Source of the DNA: Candidatus Peregrinibacteria bacterium HGW-Peregrinibacteria-1
Lineage (GTDB): Bacteria > Patescibacteriota > Gracilibacteria > UBA1369 > LOWO2-01-FULL-3
Length of the DNA: 64,000 nt
NCBI GenBank assembly: GCA_002839505.1
Contig: PGYE01000001.1
Location: forward strand, 294,459-358,458
Direction of reading: 5' to 3'
Both the position numbers and the translations under genes were made by a program. The notes under the pieces were generated by a model. That model was not told the DNA's origin. It saw nothing but the letters and a program-made list of their open reading frames with translations, and did no database searches. How positions within the stretch are numbered: position 1 is the stretch's first letter; each line of letters begins with the position of its first letter. Positions 62,139 to 64,000 of the stretch are shown here, piece by piece.

Positions 62139-63089
62139 TTGACTCCTGGTGTCGAATCTGGAGTAACCAATGCCTACAATCATGAATACATCGAATCCTA
62201 TGCCATTGCCGGTGATGTATTGGTCGCTGACTCCGATGGATACCTTATCAAGGTTAACCCTCAAACAGCTGAATCAAACCGTATTGGAATGAATGATTTT
62301 GCTATCCACACCGTGGAATCCGGAGAAGTTCTTTCAAGTATTGCTGAAAAATATGGCGTAAAAGTGCAGACCATCATGTGGGAAAACAATATGTCCAACG
62401 CTAACTCTCTCAGAACAGGACAAAAATTGTTGATACCACCAGTAAATGGAATTTCATACTCTGTCCAAAGTGGTGACACGATCGACAAAATTGCCAAAAA
62501 ATACGAAGTCACTCCTGAAGCTATTATCGCTCAAAATTCACTTGGAGACACCAGCCTGAGCAGAGGACAAAATATATTCCTTCCAGGTGCGGAGCCAATC
62601 TATGTTGCCCCTGTAGCTCCCGTTGTCGCATCAAGGTCCAACACAGCTGCACGAAGTACCGGAGTATCTGAAATACGAACAGTTGATGCACCGGCATCAA
62701 GCGCCGCTCCCACAGTAGGAAAAGTATTTATCTTCCCAACTCGCGGATCCATCACTCAAGGATACCATAGTGGACACTACGCCCTTGATATCGCCGACCG
62801 TAGCAAACCCCCAATTTGGGCTTCCGGAGCAGGAACAGTCGTCAAATCATCAGTTGGAACATGGGGAGGAGGATATGGTAATCATGTCATTATCGACCAC
62901 GGAAACGGTCTAAAAACTCTATATGCTCACATGGATACAGTTGGAGTAAATGTCGGAGATACAGTTGGACAAGGAGATGTAATTGGTATTATGGGAAACA
63001 CCGGTCGTGTATACGGTGTAACCGGAATTCACCTTCACTGGGAAGTATGGCAAGATGGTGTAAAACAACGTCCTGGAAATTACTACTAA
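62139..63089 (+). CDS. LysM / M23 peptidoglycan endopeptidase
   Basis: The annotated body begins at a TTG (62139) in the middle of the natural protein; the true N-terminus is probably upstream at 61787 (see the 5' part). After a short linker come two LysM domains (IHTVESGEVLSSIAEKYGVK and SYSVQSGDTIDKIAKKYEVT) and a Ser/Ala-rich linker. The M23/LytM metalloprotease domain holds FPTRGSITQGYHSGHYALDI, HVIIDHGNGLKTLYAHMDTV, VGDTVGQGDVIGIMGNTGRV and GIHLHWEVWQDG, with HxxxD and HxH zinc ligands. It hydrolyses peptide crosslinks in peptidoglycan. The upstream membrane helix would tether it. Confidence 0.9.
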   Translation: MTPGVESGVTNAYNHEYIESYAIAGDVLVADSDGYLIKVNPQTAESNRIGMNDFAIHTVESGEVLSSIAEKYGVKVQTIMWENNMSNANSLRTGQKLLIPPVNGISYSVQSGDTIDKIAKKYEVTPEAIIAQNSLGDTSLSRGQNIFLPGAEPIYVAPVAPVVASRSNTAARSTGVSEIRTVDAPASSAAPTVGKVFIFPTRGSITQGYHSGHYALDIADRSKPPIWASGAGTVVKSSVGTWGGGYGNHVIIDHGNGLKTLYAHMDTVGVNVGDTVGQGDVIGIMGNTGRVYGVTGIHLHWEVWQDGVKQRPGNYY

Positions 63090-63104
63090 GAAGTAATTCA
63101 AAGC

Positions 63105-63374
63105 ATGCTCCAAAACATATGTGTGACATTACTAAAAGTGCCCAGGCACTTTTTTGCATTGCTGATAAAAATATACCAACGCACCCTTTCACCGGATCAT
63201 GGGATATTTCGAGCACTATGGCCGAACGGATATTGTAGATTTCACCCCTCTTGCTCAGAATATGGACGGCAAGCCATTCTCAAGTATGGAGTTTTCAAAG
63301 GAGGATTCATGGCCTCAAAGCGGGTTATTCGCTGTAATCCCTGGAATAAAGGAGGCGAGGATCCCTTGCCCTAA
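63105..63374 (+). CDS. yidD: membrane protein insertion efficiency factor YidD
   Basis: An 89-residue protein. A hydrophobic, amphipathic N-terminal helix (VPRHFFALLIKIYQRTLSP) is followed by the YidD signature CRFHPSCSEYGRQAILKYGV, KRVIRCNPWNKGGEDPLP. Assists YidC-dependent membrane insertion. In many genomes it lies between rnpA and yidC; here it follows the M23 gene by 15 bp, and no rnpA or yidC is seen. Possibly co-transcribed with the peptidase. Confidence 0.92.
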   Translation: MLQNICVTLLKVPRHFFALLIKIYQRTLSPDHGIFRALWPNGYCRFHPSCSEYGRQAILKYGVFKGGFMASKRVIRCNPWNKGGEDPLP

Positions 63375-63445
63375 AAAAAGATAACTCCCTTGAAAATTAA
63401 TGCACACAATGTATCTTCATAAGCGTGTATTAAAAACATCTAATT

Positions 63446-64000
63446 ATGGAAACAGCTCGAGCATTAATAAGCGTCTCAGACAAGAGAGGCATTGTTGAAT
63501 TTGCCCAAAAATTATCGTCAATCGGTATTGAAATTTTATCTACCGGAGGTACCGCCAAAGCACTTGTAGATGCCGGTATACCCGTTAAAAATGTTGCCGA
63601 CCACACCGGTTTTCCCGAAATAATGAACGGCAGAGTAAAAACCTTACATCCTCGTATTCATGGAGGCCTCCTCGCAAGGCGTGATCAACCCTCAGACCTT
63701 GAAGACGCTCACAACAATAACATCGAATTTATCGATATTGTGGTAGCCAATCTTTATCCTTTTGAAGACACCCTGGCGCGCCCGGAATCCACACACGATG
63801 ACATAATTGAAAACATCGATATCGGCGGTCCTAGCATGATCCGAAGTGCCGCCAAAAATTTTCGCGATGTCCTGGTTATCACTGATCCTGAGGACTATAT
63901 GAACATAGCTCTGAAGCTTGAAAAAAAAGAACAAATTACCCTTGATGAAAGAAGGAGATTGGCGACAAAAGCCTTTTCCTTAACATCAAATTACGATGCC
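63446..64000 (+). CDS. purH: bifunctional purine biosynthesis protein PurH, 5' part cut by window edge
   Basis: The ATG at 63446 opens a frame that stays open for 185 codons to the end of the window. The visible part is the IMP cyclohydrolase (MGS-like) domain: ARALISVSDKRGIVEFAQKL, EILSTGGTAKALVDAGI, FPEIMNGRVKTLHPRIHGGL, VVANLYPFEDTLA, and ENIDIGGPSMIRSAAKNFRD. The AICAR transformylase half lies beyond the window. With purM it supports a working de novo purine pathway. Confidence 0.93.
   Translation, partial: METARALISVSDKRGIVEFAQKLSSIGIEILSTGGTAKALVDAGIPVKNVADHTGFPEIMNGRVKTLHPRIHGGLLARRDQPSDLEDAHNNNIEFIDIVVANLYPFEDTLARPESTHDDIIENIDIGGPSMIRSAAKNFRDVLVITDPEDYMNIALKLEKKEQITLDERRRLATKAFSLTSNYDA

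Overview
The window looks like a chromosome segment of a Patescibacteria (Candidate Phyla Radiation) bacterium, most likely from the Peregrinibacteria/Gracilibacteria side. This is inferred from the gene set: several secreted proteins with S-layer homology (SLH), cohesin, dockerin, lamin-tail and Fn3 domains; DUF4012 and DUF3352-like envelope proteins; a shortened alanyl-tRNA synthetase; single-copy housekeeping genes with very short leaders; and few Shine-Dalgarno sequences. UGA acts as a normal stop. It ends the genes at 20708, 26438 and 54724 inside 4-bp ATGA overlaps with the next start, so this is not a UGA=Gly lineage of the BD1-5/SR1 type.

Layout. 1-2.8 kb: the 3'-truncated end of an HTH protein gene, a membrane-anchored cohesin-like protein and a lamin-tail/cohesin/Fn3/dockerin protein. 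3-8 kb: tRNA-Glu, heat-shock dnaJ behind a CIRCE element, a membrane protein, tRNA-Lys, a YihY protein, a class II photolyase and tRNA-Ser(GCU). 8-12.4 kb: an unknown protein, a large beta-propeller/Fn3/SLH protein bounded at both ends by in-frame stops, and tRNA-Ser(UGA). 12.5-24.8 kb: DUF1653, an ArgS fused to a B3/B4 domain, an LAETG-type surface protein, a ComEC-like MBL hydrolase, murA, an SLH membrane protein, tlyA, pilB and dprA. 24.8-36.4 kb, nearly all on the + strand: xerC/D, ftsE, purM, dgt, nrdR, L,D-transpeptidase, uvrD/pcrA, ymdB, a C-terminal processing protease and a glycosyltransferase. 36.4-40.4 kb: the probable major S-layer gene with a long leader, distinct codon use and a strong terminator.

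40.4-44.3 kb is accessory in character: a RelE-type toxin-antitoxin pair, an AT-rich orphan gene between 24-bp direct repeats, eno, a small MBL-like gene, and a 460-bp block of nested inverted repeats ending beside tRNA-Arg. 44.4-57.3 kb: alaS, the DUF3352/DUF4012 pair, an orphan coiled-coil gene, and a mutS / Memo-CapA-like / mutL operon. 57.4-61.5 kb: dinB, a small basic protein, lexA with two operators in its own promoter, lemA, and the rpsF-ssb-rpsR operon. 61.5-64 kb: a LysM/M23 peptidase whose start is separated from its body by a +1 frame change, yidD, and the 5' part of purH, cut by the window edge.

Functionally the window combines a cell-surface programme (S-layer, cohesin/dockerin, LAETG anchor, peptidoglycan transpeptidase and hydrolases, type IV pilus ATPase, ComEC-like/DprA competence genes) with a fairly rich DNA-repair set (photolyase, MutS/MutL, UvrD, DinB, LexA). 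The items most worth a second look are the nested repeat element at 43.8-44.2 kb, the ArgS-B3/B4 fusion, the LexA operator pair, the mismatch-repair operon with an envelope protein in the middle, and two surface genes whose signal or anchor regions are interrupted (9.1-12.2 kb and 61.8-62.1 kb).
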